From: CAVUPF01 sp963777915 | GTDB lineage: Bacteria; Actinomycetota; Thermoleophilia; Solirubrobacterales; 70-9 | DNA: 64,000 nt | Direction of reading: 5' to 3' | Assembly: GCA_963777915.1 (NCBI GenBank) | Contig: CAVZSH010000005.1 | Span: forward strand, 1,054,001-1,118,000 | Shown: positions 8,991 through 17,271 of the stretch, piece after piece | Position numbering within the stretch: position 1 is the stretch's first letter | How the letters are laid out: each line of letters opens with the position of its first letter | Program-made: the position numbers and the translations under genes | The notes under the pieces: model-generated | Seen by the model: the letters and a program-made list of their open reading frames with translations, nothing else | Told to the model about the DNA's origin: nothing | Database searches by the model: none

Positions 8991-9670
8991 CGCCGGTGCT
9001 CTTCGGGCTCGATCCGCATCGCCCGTGCCAACTCCCCGCCGATCGGGTGCTCGTGCTCGCCGAAGCGCACGAACACCGGCCCTCCGAACGGCTGGCGGTC
9101 TCTGACCTCGAGTCGAGTGCCCAGCGTGATGCCGTGCTCGGCCAGGTAGCGAAGCATCTCCGGGTCGGAGTCCGAGACGCGCACAAAGCGCCCCACAGCA
9201 CCAACGTCTAGCTCGTCGAGGCTCTGGGTCTGGCCCTCGTCGATCTCGAACTCGGCCGTCGGGATCGGATCGCCGTGCGGGTCGAGGGTCGGGTCGCCCA
9301 GTCGCGCCGCGATCAGCTCCTCAAGCTCCTCTGAGAGCACGTGCTCGAGCACCTCGGCCTCGGCATCGACGCGATCCCAGGACATCCCGAGCTCCTCGGC
9401 TAGGAACAGCTCGAGCAGGCGGTGATGGCGGATCACCTCCAGGGCCACGCGCCTGCCCTCCTCGGTCAGCCGCACGCCACGGTAGCGCTCATACTCGACC
9501 AACCCCTCCTCGGCGAGCTTGCGGATCATGCTCGACACCGAGCCGGGCGTTACCCCGAGGCGCTCGGCGAGATCGTTCGTAGATACCGACGAGCCGCCAC
9601 GGGTCTCGAGTGCATAGACAGCCTTGGCGTAGTCCTGCACCGATGCCGAAAGCAAATCTGGTGACCCCAT
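8987..9670 (-). CDS. mntR: DtxR/MntR-family metal-dependent repressor
   Basis: This 227-residue protein, from the ATG at 9670, has an N-terminal winged helix (NDLAERLGVTPGSVSSMIRK), a dimerisation/metal-binding domain with EVIRHHRLLELFL and HVLSEELEE, and a C-terminal SH3-like FeoA-type domain (GRFVRVSDSDPEMLRYLAEHG). This is the full three-domain DtxR layout. The frame is open 44 codons further upstream but that stretch contains the AT-rich promoter/operator, so the internal ATG is preferred. The operon partner mntH points to Mn(II) as the sensed metal. Confidence 0.9.
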   Translation of the reverse strand: MGSPDLLSASVQDYAKAVYALETRGGSSVSTNDLAERLGVTPGSVSSMIRKLAEEGLVEYERYRGVRLTEEGRRVALEVIRHHRLLELFLAEELGMSWDRVDAEAEVLEHVLSEELEELIAARLGDPTLDPHGDPIPTAEFEIDEGQTQSLDELDVGAVGRFVRVSDSDPEMLRYLAEHGITLGTRLEVRDRQPFGGPVFVRFGEHEHPIGGELARAMRIEPEEHRR

Positions 9671-9673
9671 TAA

Positions 9674-9701
9674 AAAGTTATACCATGCCAAATAAAACTT
9701 T
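9674..9701 (-). promoter_or_regulatory. Candidate MntR operator overlapping the mntR promoter
   Basis: This is a strikingly AT-rich imperfect inverted repeat in a GC-rich setting: AAAGTTATACC on one side, then ATG, then CCAAATAAAACTTT. On the minus strand TATAAC (9682-9677) is a good -10 element lying only six bases before the mntR ATG, so the mRNA would be nearly leaderless. The overlap of palindrome and -10 suggests repression by the DtxR-family protein itself. Confidence 0.55.
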
Positions 9702-9796
9702 GTTGTGTAGCTGAAAATAAGTCTGCCGCTGTCTGCGCTCGGTCTCAACAACCCGGCCTGGATGATCCTCATCACAACGTGCGTTAGGCTGAGCTC

Positions 9797-10150
9797 GTGC
9801 ACGATGAACGCCGCGACCTGCTGTGCCTGGACCTGCCGCGCGCCGAGGCAATCCGCCGGCGCCTACAACCGGGCCTCGCCGAGCGGGCCGCAGGGCGGGC
9901 GAAGGCGCTCGCCGATCCGACCCGGATGCTCATCGCGCTCGCACTCCGCGACGGTGAGGAGCTCTGCGTCTGTGACCTGGCCTGGATCACCGGCCGTGCG
10001 GAGAACCTGGTCGGCCACCACCTGCGCAGGCTACGCGGCGCCGGACTGGCCAGCTCGCGGCGCGAGCACAGGATCGTCTTCTTTGCGTTGAGCGACGACG
10101 GTCGCCGGCTGCTGGACGCGAACATCGAACTGGCTGAGGTGACACGATGA
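9797..10150 (+). CDS. ArsR/SmtB-family metal-sensing repressor (CadC/CmtR-like)
   Basis: This 117-residue winged-helix protein starts at GTG 9797. The ELCVCDLA motif near residues 53-60 is the alpha3 metal-binding site of CadC/ArsR/CmtR-type sensors, with both Cys present. The recognition helix follows (ENLVGHHLRRLRGAGL). Binding of Cd, Pb, Zn or similar metal should release DNA. The stop overlaps the exporter start by ATGA, so it probably controls that gene. Confidence 0.86.
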   Translation: MHDERRDLLCLDLPRAEAIRRRLQPGLAERAAGRAKALADPTRMLIALALRDGEELCVCDLAWITGRAENLVGHHLRRLRGAGLASSRREHRIVFFALSDDGRRLLDANIELAEVTR

Positions 10151-10875
10151 CACCGTCGCTTGAGCTGCCCACCCTCGGCGCGCCGAGGCCTGCCTCGCGG
10201 CCGCAGGGTCGGCCCGAGCTGGACGAGCGTGAGCGCCTGATCCGCCGCGCGAAGGCGCTGTCCTGGCTCAGCCTCGCCTACATGAGCGCCGAGGGCGGGG
10301 TCGCGATCATCGCCGCGATCCTCGCCGGCTCCGTCGCACTGCTCGGCTTCGGCCTTGACTCCGCGATCGAGGGACTCGCCTCGATCATCGTCATCTGGCG
10401 CTTCAGCGGCACCCGCCGGCTCTCCGAGCACGCCGAGCGCCGCGCTCAGCGGTTCGTCGCGATCACATTCTTCCTGCTCGCTCCCTACATCACCCAGGAC
10501 GCCATCCGCACACTCATCAACGGCGAGCATCCCCGAGCGAGCTGGCTCGGGATCGGCCTGTCAATCTCCAGCATCATCGTCATGCCACTCCTCGGCAAAA
10601 CCAAGCAGGCGATCGGACAGCGCCTGGGCTCAGGCGCGACCGCCGGCGAGGGTGCTCAGAACATGCTCTGTGCCTACCTCGCCGCGGGAGTGCTCACTGG
10701 CCTAGCGCTTAACGCCGCCCTCGGCCTATGGTGGGCCGATCCCGCCGTCGCGCTCGGTATCGCAGCGCTCGCACTCAACGAGGGCCGCCAGACCTGGCAC
10801 GGCCGGGGTTGTTGTGCCACCTCGCCGCTCCCCGGCAAGCCGCTCGATACCTGCCACGACAACTGCTGTGCCTGA
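10147..10875 (+). CDS. Cation-diffusion-facilitator-like metal exporter with Cys-rich tail
   Basis: This 242-residue membrane protein shows CDF-like helices, with GFGLDSAIEGLASIIVIWR near residues 63-80 and ADPAVALGIAALALNEGRQ near 200-218, where the Asp residues are candidate metal ligands. It ends in an unusual Cys-rich tail (GCCATS ... CHDNCCA) that could bind soft metals. Coupling with an ArsR-type sensor supports efflux of Cd, Zn or related ions. It is shorter than typical CDF proteins because the cytosolic C-terminal domain is missing. Confidence 0.82.
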   Translation: MTPSLELPTLGAPRPASRPQGRPELDERERLIRRAKALSWLSLAYMSAEGGVAIIAAILAGSVALLGFGLDSAIEGLASIIVIWRFSGTRRLSEHAERRAQRFVAITFFLLAPYITQDAIRTLINGEHPRASWLGIGLSISSIIVMPLLGKTKQAIGQRLGSGATAGEGAQNMLCAYLAAGVLTGLALNAALGLWWADPAVALGIAALALNEGRQTWHGRGCCATSPLPGKPLDTCHDNCCA

Positions 10876-11477
10876 CCCGCAAGACGCGACGGCAAGTCCC
10901 CACGAATGTCCTGCTTCCCCAGGCAGACGAGGCGTCTTCACCAACACCACAGCTCGCTTGCGCAACTGGCGAAACGCGAGCGTTTGGAGGACGACCAGCT
11001 CGCTCTTGCATAGGACGAGCTGCGACAGTCTTCCCTCGCTCCCGACTCGCTCTCGCATCCGACAGTAGAAGCGATCAGCAAGGAGAGGTTCTCCAGTGAG
11101 CGATGCGGACACGGCTCTGGGACGATAGGCGGCCCGAGGCCGGCACCGGCGGCGTAAAGCCCGGCCCAGCGAGCACGAGAAAGCGACCGGGGATGACGCT
11201 CGTCGCCTGCCTTGCGCGTAGCCTTCGCGCTAGAAGCTCGTCGCGCCACCTTCGAGATGGTCCCCCGCTTGGCTTCCGCGGAACCTGTCTCTCCCAGTCG
11301 CAGGCGGCAACCTAGCGGCTGCCGCCGCCAACCGCTAGGCGCCGCTTGGGTTCTATTCCGCAAACTGCGGGAAAAAGCACGCTCCCTATCGCCAGCCGTC
11401 GATGCGCACGAAGGAGAGTAGGGCGTGAACGACAGGCAAGACCGCCGGGCGCAGCCCGGCAGGAGAGGAGGGGCCAG
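10876..11477. other. 600-bp stretch without an intact gene
   Basis: No convincing intact gene is seen. The part 10940-11110 reads on the plus strand like decayed coding sequence (QLAKRERLEDDQLALA, then a stop and further similar residues in the same style). Two inverted repeats are visible: CCTAGCGG (11311-11318) with CCGCTAGG (11332-11339), and TTCCGCA with TGCGGGAA near 11354-11371. They may be folded RNA or operator sites ahead of the small gene at 11478. Confidence 0.35.
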
Positions 11478-11681
11478 ATGGCGACCGAGTTCTATGATGT
11501 GAAGCGACGAGAGAAGGTCAGCATCCCGGACTCGCAAGTACGCAAGACGACGTATGAGCGGGAGAGCAAGGATGGGAAGATCAGCGTCCGCTACGCCCTG
11601 CGCGCCGAGAATGAGGGGACGAAGCTGACCAAGTTCGTCAGCCAGTCCGATTGGGACGCGCTCGAGGTGCCGGTCGAGTAG
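11478..11681 (+). CDS. Small conserved-type protein, 67 residues, unknown function
   Basis: It begins at an ATG preceded by AGGAGAGGAGGGG. The sequence MATEFYDVKRREKVSIP, then a Tyr/Arg/Lys-rich middle and TKFVSQSDWDALEVPVE, resembles small uncharacterised bacterial proteins that start with a FYDVK motif. It has no signal peptide or membrane segment and is strongly charged. It lies between the metal genes and a minus-strand hypothetical gene; no partner is evident. Confidence 0.7.
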   Translation: MATEFYDVKRREKVSIPDSQVRKTTYERESKDGKISVRYALRAENEGTKLTKFVSQSDWDALEVPVE

Positions 11682-11944
11682 CGCTGCCACCGTCGCAGCG
11701 GCCTATCGGCTTTACGGCGCGGGCGGCTCAACCCGCGGCGGGCAGCGCAAGACGGCGATCGCCAGTTAGAGCGCTCACCCCGGCGTGGAAAACTTTGTCG
11801 TAGGCCTGGATTCTCTGCGCACTTCGCGGATAGAGACAAACCCGCCAATCGCCGATGGGATGGCGAGCGCAGCTCGCGCAATGGCATTGGCGGGGCGCGA
11901 GTCGCGCGAGCTCCTCAGCCGGTCCGTGAGCTGCCCAGGGTCGC

Positions 11945-12424
11945 TCAGTTGGCCTTCGACCCGACGAGCGTCAAGTCGGGCGCTTTGCCGCCTGCACCCA
12001 GCACGGCCCCGCGAGCGCGCTCGACAGCCTCCTCGCCACTCCCAGCCTCGACGGTCAGGAAATGTTGCAGGCGGCTTGCCCCGTGGGGGTGGCTCCTCCT
12101 TGGAGATCCTGGCCCCCAGTAGAACCCTTTTTGGGCGAGCTTGGCGATCACCCTGTCATCGAGTGCGGCGCTGCAGAAGACATAGAAACGCCGACCCAGG
12201 CGCCCCTGTCCGCTCCTCTCGACGGTCTCCTTGGGGCGCCTGAACAGGTCCCAGCTCCGGGTCCTCCCGTCGCGCGGTCGAGACATGTACTCGGTTGCGG
12301 AGATGGGGGCAGCGGGTCCTGCCTCCCAGGAAGCGAATGCGGCATCCCGGGTAAGCCCCTTGCGGTGCCCGAGTGATTTCCACTTGCCCTGGGCATTCTT
12401 GTAGCGGAAGTCAAAGATCACCAC
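11945..12424 (-). CDS. Hypothetical protein, possibly 5'-truncated
   Basis: This 159-residue frame begins at GTG with VIFDFRYKNAQGKWKSLGH, reminiscent of the N-terminal beta region of tyrosine recombinases or other DNA-binding modules. It ends in a regular alpha/beta segment (FLTVEAGSGEEAVERARGAV). The frame stays open upstream (SARGRRASTTVEV) towards the direct repeat at 12488-12525 without another start, so the original 5' end may have been removed at that repeat. Function is unknown. Confidence 0.45.
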   Translation of the reverse strand: MVIFDFRYKNAQGKWKSLGHRKGLTRDAAFASWEAGPAAPISATEYMSRPRDGRTRSWDLFRRPKETVERSGQGRLGRRFYVFCSAALDDRVIAKLAQKGFYWGPGSPRRSHPHGASRLQHFLTVEAGSGEEAVERARGAVLGAGGKAPDLTLVGSKAN

Positions 12425-12475
12425 CTCGACCGTAGTCGATGCGCGCCGTCCGCGTGCGGATTTCAGGCAAGAGGA

Positions 12476-12523
12476 GTGCGGGAGAGCCGCGCAGCGCTCC
12501 GGAGAGGCCAGCGTGCCGAGTGA
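12476..12523 (+). pseudogene. Remnant of a third sigma-factor gene (3' tail only)
   Basis: The frame ending at TGA 12521-12523 reads VRESRAALRRGQRAE, matching the last residues of sigma copy 1 (GRAALRRGQRVE) and of copy 2 (GRAALRRGQHTK). No sigma region 2 or helix-turn-helix is present upstream, so only the 3' end was duplicated or left behind. Confidence 0.6.
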
Positions 12524-12525
12524 AG
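12488..12525 (+). repeat. 38-bp direct repeat, copy B
   Basis: It is the same orientation as 7353-7390, with 35 of 38 positions identical by eye. It marks the right border of the segment holding mntR-mntH, arsR-CDF and two hypothetical genes. Duplication of a gene 3' end is the usual footprint of site-specific integration. Confidence 0.65.
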
Positions 12526-12628
12526 CGGGGGCAGCTATCGCCCGTTCGGGTGCCGCAGCTGGTGAACCGTGAGTACTTGACCACCAGCCTTATCGAAGGA
12601 GGCATCGGCAGCTCTCCGCCGGCCTTCG

Positions 12629-13426
12629 CTAGCCGAGGTTGATATCGACGGGCAGGCTCCGATGCAGCATGAGTCCGAGCGCCCCCAGCAAATCCTTGGG
12701 CGTCCAGTCCGGGTGCTTCGGGTGGTTGAGGTGGTAGAGGCCTAAGCCGCTGAGGAAGTGATAGATCCTGGGGTTGAGTTGCCCATGAAAGTCCGGTGCG
12801 GCACTCTGCACAACCCGCTCGGCACCAGTTGGGTCGATGACAAAGTAGTTGTCGGAGTGATTGATGTCATAGGTGAGCGGCTTGCCAGTCCACCAGTCAA
12901 TCGAAGGGGGCTTGCCCTCGGGGACTTTTTCGTAGGTGAAGCCGAAGAACTTGGAGAGCGCGGCCAGCTCCCTCGGCGGCTCGGTGACGAGCTGATAGCG
13001 AACGCCAGTCAGCTTCGCGTAGGCGGCAAGCCGAGCCGGGATGTCGCGTTTGGGGTCTACCGACAGCTCGACAATCTGCACCTGTGAGGCTGCATGATCG
13101 TTGCGCAACGACTGTTCAACCTGCACCAGGTTGCCAGTCGTAAACGGGCAGATGTCGCTGCACAGCGTCAGGAACGGAACCAGCACCACGGTCTTGCCGG
13201 GCCAGGAGGCCAGATCGACCTTCTGGTCGTGCTGGTTGGTAAGCGGGAGTTGGCGAAGACTGCTCGGCACCTGCTTGTCGATCACGGTCCCGTACGCAGC
13301 GGGTTCTGACGCAGAGCTGCCGGAGGAGCCGCCGCAGCCCGAAATCGCCAGACAGCCGACTGCAATCGCCACAAGGCTCAATGCGCCGGTGCTCGCCGGT
13401 AGTCCCTTACCTCTCGATCTGCTCAT
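12629..13426 (-). CDS. SCO1/SenC-family copper chaperone lipoprotein
   Basis: This 265-residue protein has a lipoprotein signal (AISGCGG lipobox near residue 30), then a thioredoxin-like fold with the copper-binding CSDIC pair (CxxxC) near 90 and a downstream His in the SCO position. SCO proteins deliver copper to the Cu(A) centre of cytochrome c oxidase outside the membrane. The upstream CtaG-family gene, 11 bases away, acts on the same oxidase, so the pair is a small respiratory assembly operon carried as cargo. Confidence 0.88.
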   Translation of the reverse strand: MSRSRGKGLPASTGALSLVAIAVGCLAISGCGGSSGSSASEPAAYGTVIDKQVPSSLRQLPLTNQHDQKVDLASWPGKTVVLVPFLTLCSDICPFTTGNLVQVEQSLRNDHAASQVQIVELSVDPKRDIPARLAAYAKLTGVRYQLVTEPPRELAALSKFFGFTYEKVPEGKPPSIDWWTGKPLTYDINHSDNYFVIDPTGAERVVQSAAPDFHGQLNPRIYHFLSGLGLYHLNHPKHPDWTPKDLLGALGLMLHRSLPVDINLG

Positions 13427-13437
13427 CCCAACCTGGC

Positions 13438-14376
13438 TCAGCCCGGGTCCGGATTCTGTATTCCGCCTCCATTTGACAGCAAGCGGTTCCGCAGTTCCTC
13501 AGCCCGCCCCGAGGCCACCGCACGCCCGGCGCGGCGGGCGTCTAATTCAATCCCGCGCTCCTGGGCAAGGTCGATCAGCTCCTGGCGCTCGGTGTCCTCC
13601 CGCGCCCAGCGCAACACCAACCAGATGAGGACGCTGAACATCACGATGCCGCTCTGGATCATCAGCACGACCCCGGCGAGGCTCTGATCGGTCAGCGGGG
13701 CGATCCCATGAGCTATGTCGCTGGCGCTGTAGAAGGGGTAGAACACGGTGCCCGACCACATCAGGATGTTTGCTAGGCCCATCGTGGAGAAGTGGATGAC
13801 CGCGACGTAGATCGCCTTGGCGCCGTTGCCGAACCACTCGGGCTTGGGGAAAGGCCCCAGTAGCGCCAGCCACATCACGACCCCGGCGGTGATGAAGCTG
13901 GCGTGCTCGCAGAGGTGGACGCCCTCGTGTTCGGCGGCGAGCTGGTAGCAGGGCGGCAGGTGCCAGCCGTACATCACCACCAGCCAGAGGACCACGGCGG
14001 CAACCGGGTGCATAAGTCCCTTCAGGTGCCTGAGCCCCGGCTTGGTCAGGAGCGGCACAAGGACCGGGCCGGTGAGGCCGATCGCCAAGAGCAGAGCCGC
14101 CTCGTCGAAGAGGATCGTGTGCTGGATCATGTGGCCGAAGACGAAGTCGTCGGCCAGGGAGTCGAGCGGGCCGACCGTCGCCAAGACGATCATCGCCATG
14201 CCGCAGGCAAAGCTCGCCTGGCGCAAGATCGAGGGCTGGCGGCCTTCCTCTCGCAGTTTCCCGACCCGCACGAAGTACGCGACGCCGATCAGCATCGGCA
14301 GCGTGATCGAGGTCACGGTGGCCCATTCAAAGCTCAGGTCGAGGGTCAACTTCCAGCTAAAGGCGAGCGGAATCAT
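13438..14376 (-). CDS. ctaG: CtaG-family cytochrome c oxidase assembly protein (caa3 type)
   Basis: This 312-residue integral membrane protein has about seven hydrophobic helices and the histidine motifs HMIQHTILFDEAALLL and HLCEHASFITAGVVMW, typical of the caa3_CtaG family. It is thought to help Cu(B) insertion or caa3 oxidase assembly. The basic C-terminal tail (about 245-312) is cytosolic. It is encoded just upstream of the SCO-family gene on the same strand. Confidence 0.87.
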   Translation of the reverse strand: MIPLAFSWKLTLDLSFEWATVTSITLPMLIGVAYFVRVGKLREEGRQPSILRQASFACGMAMIVLATVGPLDSLADDFVFGHMIQHTILFDEAALLLAIGLTGPVLVPLLTKPGLRHLKGLMHPVAAVVLWLVVMYGWHLPPCYQLAAEHEGVHLCEHASFITAGVVMWLALLGPFPKPEWFGNGAKAIYVAVIHFSTMGLANILMWSGTVFYPFYSASDIAHGIAPLTDQSLAGVVLMIQSGIVMFSVLIWLVLRWAREDTERQELIDLAQERGIELDARRAGRAVASGRAEELRNRLLSNGGGIQNPDPG

Positions 14377-14667
14377 GCGGCGTCGAGAAGAGACCTAGAA
14401 GCAACTTTGCGGCCGAGGCGCGCCAGCATCGGCGGGCATCCTACTCCCGATCATTTGGAGTGGGCATTGGACGCCGGTCCCAAATCATCCCCGGTCGATT
14501 CGACAATCGTCCCAGGGGCGGCGTGGACCCGTGTGCAGGCTTGCTTCCGCTCCCAGTTGACCGGACACCCCTCAACGCAGCGAACCCACCGCCCAACGCG
14601 ACTCCGAGCTGAACGCGAGCGCTGCCGCCAAGGGCCGGACCACACCCTGAACCGAGCCACAGACCGC

Positions 14668-14804
14668 CAATCCACCCCCGCACCGCTTGCCACCGCGTTT
14701 TGATGCATCCGATCGCCGCCGACCCCGCCCCCCCACCATAGGTGGGAGACCGGGGTCGGCGGCTGTGTTGGTGAAGCAGTGGCAAGCGGTGCGGGGGTGG
14801 ATTG
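14668..14804. repeat. 26-bp perfect inverted repeat with nested palindromes (oriT or origin candidate)
   Basis: The arms at 14668-14693 and 14779-14804 are exact reverse complements (26 of 26). Inside lies a second palindrome, GCCGCCGACCCC against GGGGTCGGCGGC, and an innermost CCCACC/GGTGGG around 14735. Together they could extrude a long cruciform. The site sits 130 bases before the Replic_Relax and coupling-protein genes, the expected place for an origin of transfer or a replication origin. No direct repeats typical of iterons were noticed. Confidence 0.6.
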
Positions 14805-14835
14805 CAGTGGTGGGTCAGAGAGCAGAGACAGAGAG

Positions 14836-14881
14836 GTGATTGAGAGAGAAAAAAAAAGAGAAAAGAAAAAAAGAAACAGAA
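14836..14881 (+). other. Purine-only tract next to the inverted repeat
   Basis: Almost 45 bases contain only A and G apart from one C (A-rich blocks separated by G). This is a sharp local drop in GC and a strand-asymmetric polypurine/polypyrimidine run. Such tracts melt or form triplex easily and often accompany origins and nicking sites. It ends about 50 bases before the start of the Replic_Relax gene. Confidence 0.45.
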
Positions 14882-14933
14882 AAGACGAAAACCAGGTGGG
14901 ACCAAATGGGGCTGATTTCCGTCTTGTGGGTGG

Positions 14934-15635
14934 ATGGAGACGGTGATCGGACAGATTCCGATGGAGCCCAAACCGATGGTGACGGGGCGTTGTCGCGATC
15001 TGGAGCTGATGCGTTACATAGGGCGGCATGGCATAGTTGCGATCGAGCATGTGATGAGCGCAATGGGCGTCGGCAGGACCGCTACCTACAACCGCGTAGC
15101 GACCTGCATCGAACGCGGTCTGCTGGAGCGCCTCGACCTCCTGCGCTCGGAGCCGAGGCTATTACGGGCCACCCGAGACGGTCTGCGCTACGCCGGCCTT
15201 GGCCTCCCTGTCGCCGTCCCCTCGCCGGGCTCCGCCGACCATTGGCTGCGCTGCGCCACCACCGCGCAGCTGCTCGGTGAGGAGTTCGATCCTTCCCAGG
15301 TCATCACCGAGCGCGAGCTGGTCCTCGCCGAGCAGATCGAAGAGCGCCCGATCGCCTCCGCCAAAGTCGGGGAGTGGCTTGACGGCTCACCCCGCCTTCA
15401 CCGCCCCGACCTCGCGATCCTCACGGAGGAGGGGACGATCGCGATCGAGGTCGAGCTGACCTCAAAGTCCCCCCGACGCCTCAAGGGCGTGATCCGGGCC
15501 TGGCGGCGAGCGAGCTGGGTCTCCGAAGTTCGCTATTACTGCGAGCCGGGCTCGACCCGCAGGGCAGTCGAGCGGGCGGTCGCTGAGATGCGGGCAGAGG
15601 AGCGCGTCCATATCTTCGAGGCGGTGCCCCGGTGA
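14934..15635 (+). CDS. Replic_Relax (replication-relaxation) family protein, element A
   Basis: This 233-residue protein has a winged-helix region at about 20-90 (RYIGRHGIVAIEHVMSAMG) and a C-terminal domain with RPDLAIL (D159), then IEVELTSK (E172, E174, K178). That pattern fits a PD-(D/E)XK-like nuclease fold. Replic_Relax proteins are found in actinobacterial plasmids and integrative elements next to coupling proteins. It may initiate DNA processing for transfer or replication. The stop overlaps the coupling-protein GTG by GTGA. No canonical HUH relaxase is present nearby, so this could fill that role. Confidence 0.78.
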   Translation: METVIGQIPMEPKPMVTGRCRDLELMRYIGRHGIVAIEHVMSAMGVGRTATYNRVATCIERGLLERLDLLRSEPRLLRATRDGLRYAGLGLPVAVPSPGSADHWLRCATTAQLLGEEFDPSQVITERELVLAEQIEERPIASAKVGEWLDGSPRLHRPDLAILTEEGTIAIEVELTSKSPRRLKGVIRAWRRASWVSEVRYYCEPGSTRRAVERAVAEMRAEERVHIFEAVPR

Positions 15636-17260
15636 CTCCGGGCCAGGGCAACGTCGCGCTCGACATTGGCGCCCACCTCTGGGCGCTCGCCTACCCGGTC
15701 ATCGCCGGCCTTCTGATCGGCTTCCTCGCCCTGCGTGCCCTCCAGCGCCGAGGGCTGCGCTGGACCTGGGCGCTTTGGGGAGTGCCGCTCGCCTATGTCG
15801 TCTGGTTCATCGACTGGCACGTCGGGCTGGTCTTGGCAATTGCCGCCGCCACCGCGATCTGGCACGGCTCCCGCGGCCATGCCGAAGTCCTCCAGCGCGG
15901 CGGTGAGGAGGCGCGCGCGATCGGCGATGCCCGCGGACCCCTGCGCTGGGCGCTCTCGCGTCTTCAGGGACGCGGTGCCAGCCGGCAACGTCTCAAGGGA
16001 GAGCGCCTGGCGATCGGCAGCGCCCGTCGTGGCGGCGTCTGCCGGGTGCCCTTCGGCCTTAACCGCGGCGTCCATGCGCTCGTCAGTGGCGCCACCGGCT
16101 CGGGCAAGACCGTCACCCTGGCCGGGTTCATCCCGCCCTACGTGCTCTCCCACTTCGCGGCGATCGTGATCGACCCCAAGGGAGACGGCTACATGCGCTC
16201 CGTCGCTTGCGAATCAGCGCATCGCGCCGGCTCGCGCTTCATCGAGTGGACTCCCACCGGTCCCACCATCTACAACCCCCTCGCAAGGGGAGGGCCGACC
16301 GAGATCGCCGACAAGGCGCTCGCCGCCCACCAGTGGTCTGAGCCCCACTACGAGCTGGCGACCCAGCGGTTGTTGGGGCATGTGCTCTCAACGATGCAGG
16401 CGGCGGAGCTGTGGCCCCCGACCATCTCCCAGATCGTCGCCCACATGGACCCCGAGCGCCTTGACGCACTCGCCACCAAGGTAGGCGGGGAGACCGCCAA
16501 GCGAGTCTCTTCCTACGTCGATGGGCTCTCGGAGCGCGGCAAGACAGACCTCGGGGGAGGTAGGGACCGCCTCGCGGTGCTCGCCGACTCAGAGCTTGGA
16601 CCCTGGCTCGACCCGGCGCTGGGGGAGGGTGAGCAGATCGACCTCGTGCATTCCCTGCGCTGCGGCGACGTTCTCTACTTCAACCTCGACGCCGACCGCT
16701 ACCCGATGGCCGCCAAGCAGGTTGCCGCGGCGCTTCTGATCGACCTGGTCGGGCTCACCGCCGATCTTCAGGGCACGGGAGTCGGCGGCCTCGTTGTGAT
16801 CGACGAGTTCGCAGCCCTCGCCGCCGAGCAGGTGTCCCGCCTCTTTGCCCGCGCCCGCTCGGCGAACCTGAGCCTTCACCTTGGCACCCAGAGCCTCGCC
16901 GACCTGCGCGGCGCCCGGCCAGGAGACCCCTCCGACACCCTCACCGAGCAGGTGCTCTCAAACGTCGAGTTCACGATCGCCCACCGGATCGGCGATCCCG
17001 ACTCAGCCGAGCGCCTTGCCCGGATGGCGGGCACCGTTCCAGGCTGGTCGACCACCCAACGGGTCAGCGCCACGGGGGCGATGATCGGCAAGGGTGAGGG
17101 GACGCGGACCCGTGAGCGCGAGTTCCTGGTCGGCCCCGACCAGTTCAAGCGGCTGGGGGTCGGCGAAGCGGTCGTGATCGACCCGGCTGCGAAGCGCAGC
17201 GCGGAGATCGTGAGGGTCTGGCCGCCGGGCGATGGGCACAGTGACCAGCGCAGTGGGTAG
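15632..17260 (+). CDS. VirD4/TraG-type coupling protein, element A
   Basis: This 542-residue protein has two N-terminal membrane helices (about 12-75), Walker A GATGSGKT at 153-160, a DPKGDG motif at about 181, Walker B with VVIDEFAALAAEQ near 390, and GTQSLADLRG after it. These are type IV coupling-protein signatures (RecA/VirD4 hexamers that feed DNA to the mating channel). Sequence around WSTTQRVSATG and GEGTRTREREF resembles the partial gene at 62671-64000, so the two elements carry related coupling proteins. Confidence 0.87.
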   Translation: MTPGQGNVALDIGAHLWALAYPVIAGLLIGFLALRALQRRGLRWTWALWGVPLAYVVWFIDWHVGLVLAIAAATAIWHGSRGHAEVLQRGGEEARAIGDARGPLRWALSRLQGRGASRQRLKGERLAIGSARRGGVCRVPFGLNRGVHALVSGATGSGKTVTLAGFIPPYVLSHFAAIVIDPKGDGYMRSVACESAHRAGSRFIEWTPTGPTIYNPLARGGPTEIADKALAAHQWSEPHYELATQRLLGHVLSTMQAAELWPPTISQIVAHMDPERLDALATKVGGETAKRVSSYVDGLSERGKTDLGGGRDRLAVLADSELGPWLDPALGEGEQIDLVHSLRCGDVLYFNLDADRYPMAAKQVAAALLIDLVGLTADLQGTGVGGLVVIDEFAALAAEQVSRLFARARSANLSLHLGTQSLADLRGARPGDPSDTLTEQVLSNVEFTIAHRIGDPDSAERLARMAGTVPGWSTTQRVSATGAMIGKGEGTRTREREFLVGPDQFKRLGVGEAVVIDPAAKRSAEIVRVWPPGDGHSDQRSG

Positions 17261-17271
17261 GGTCGCGCGGC

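Noticed and set aside
10938..11690. A 250-codon minus-strand frame in the metal island
   Set aside because: It overlaps the better supported small gene at 11478 and shows low-complexity Ser/Arg content without motifs.
14441..15063. Several minus-strand frames opposite the purine tract
   Set aside because: The Phe/Leu/Ser run arises from the polypyrimidine strand; no start signal or domain is present.
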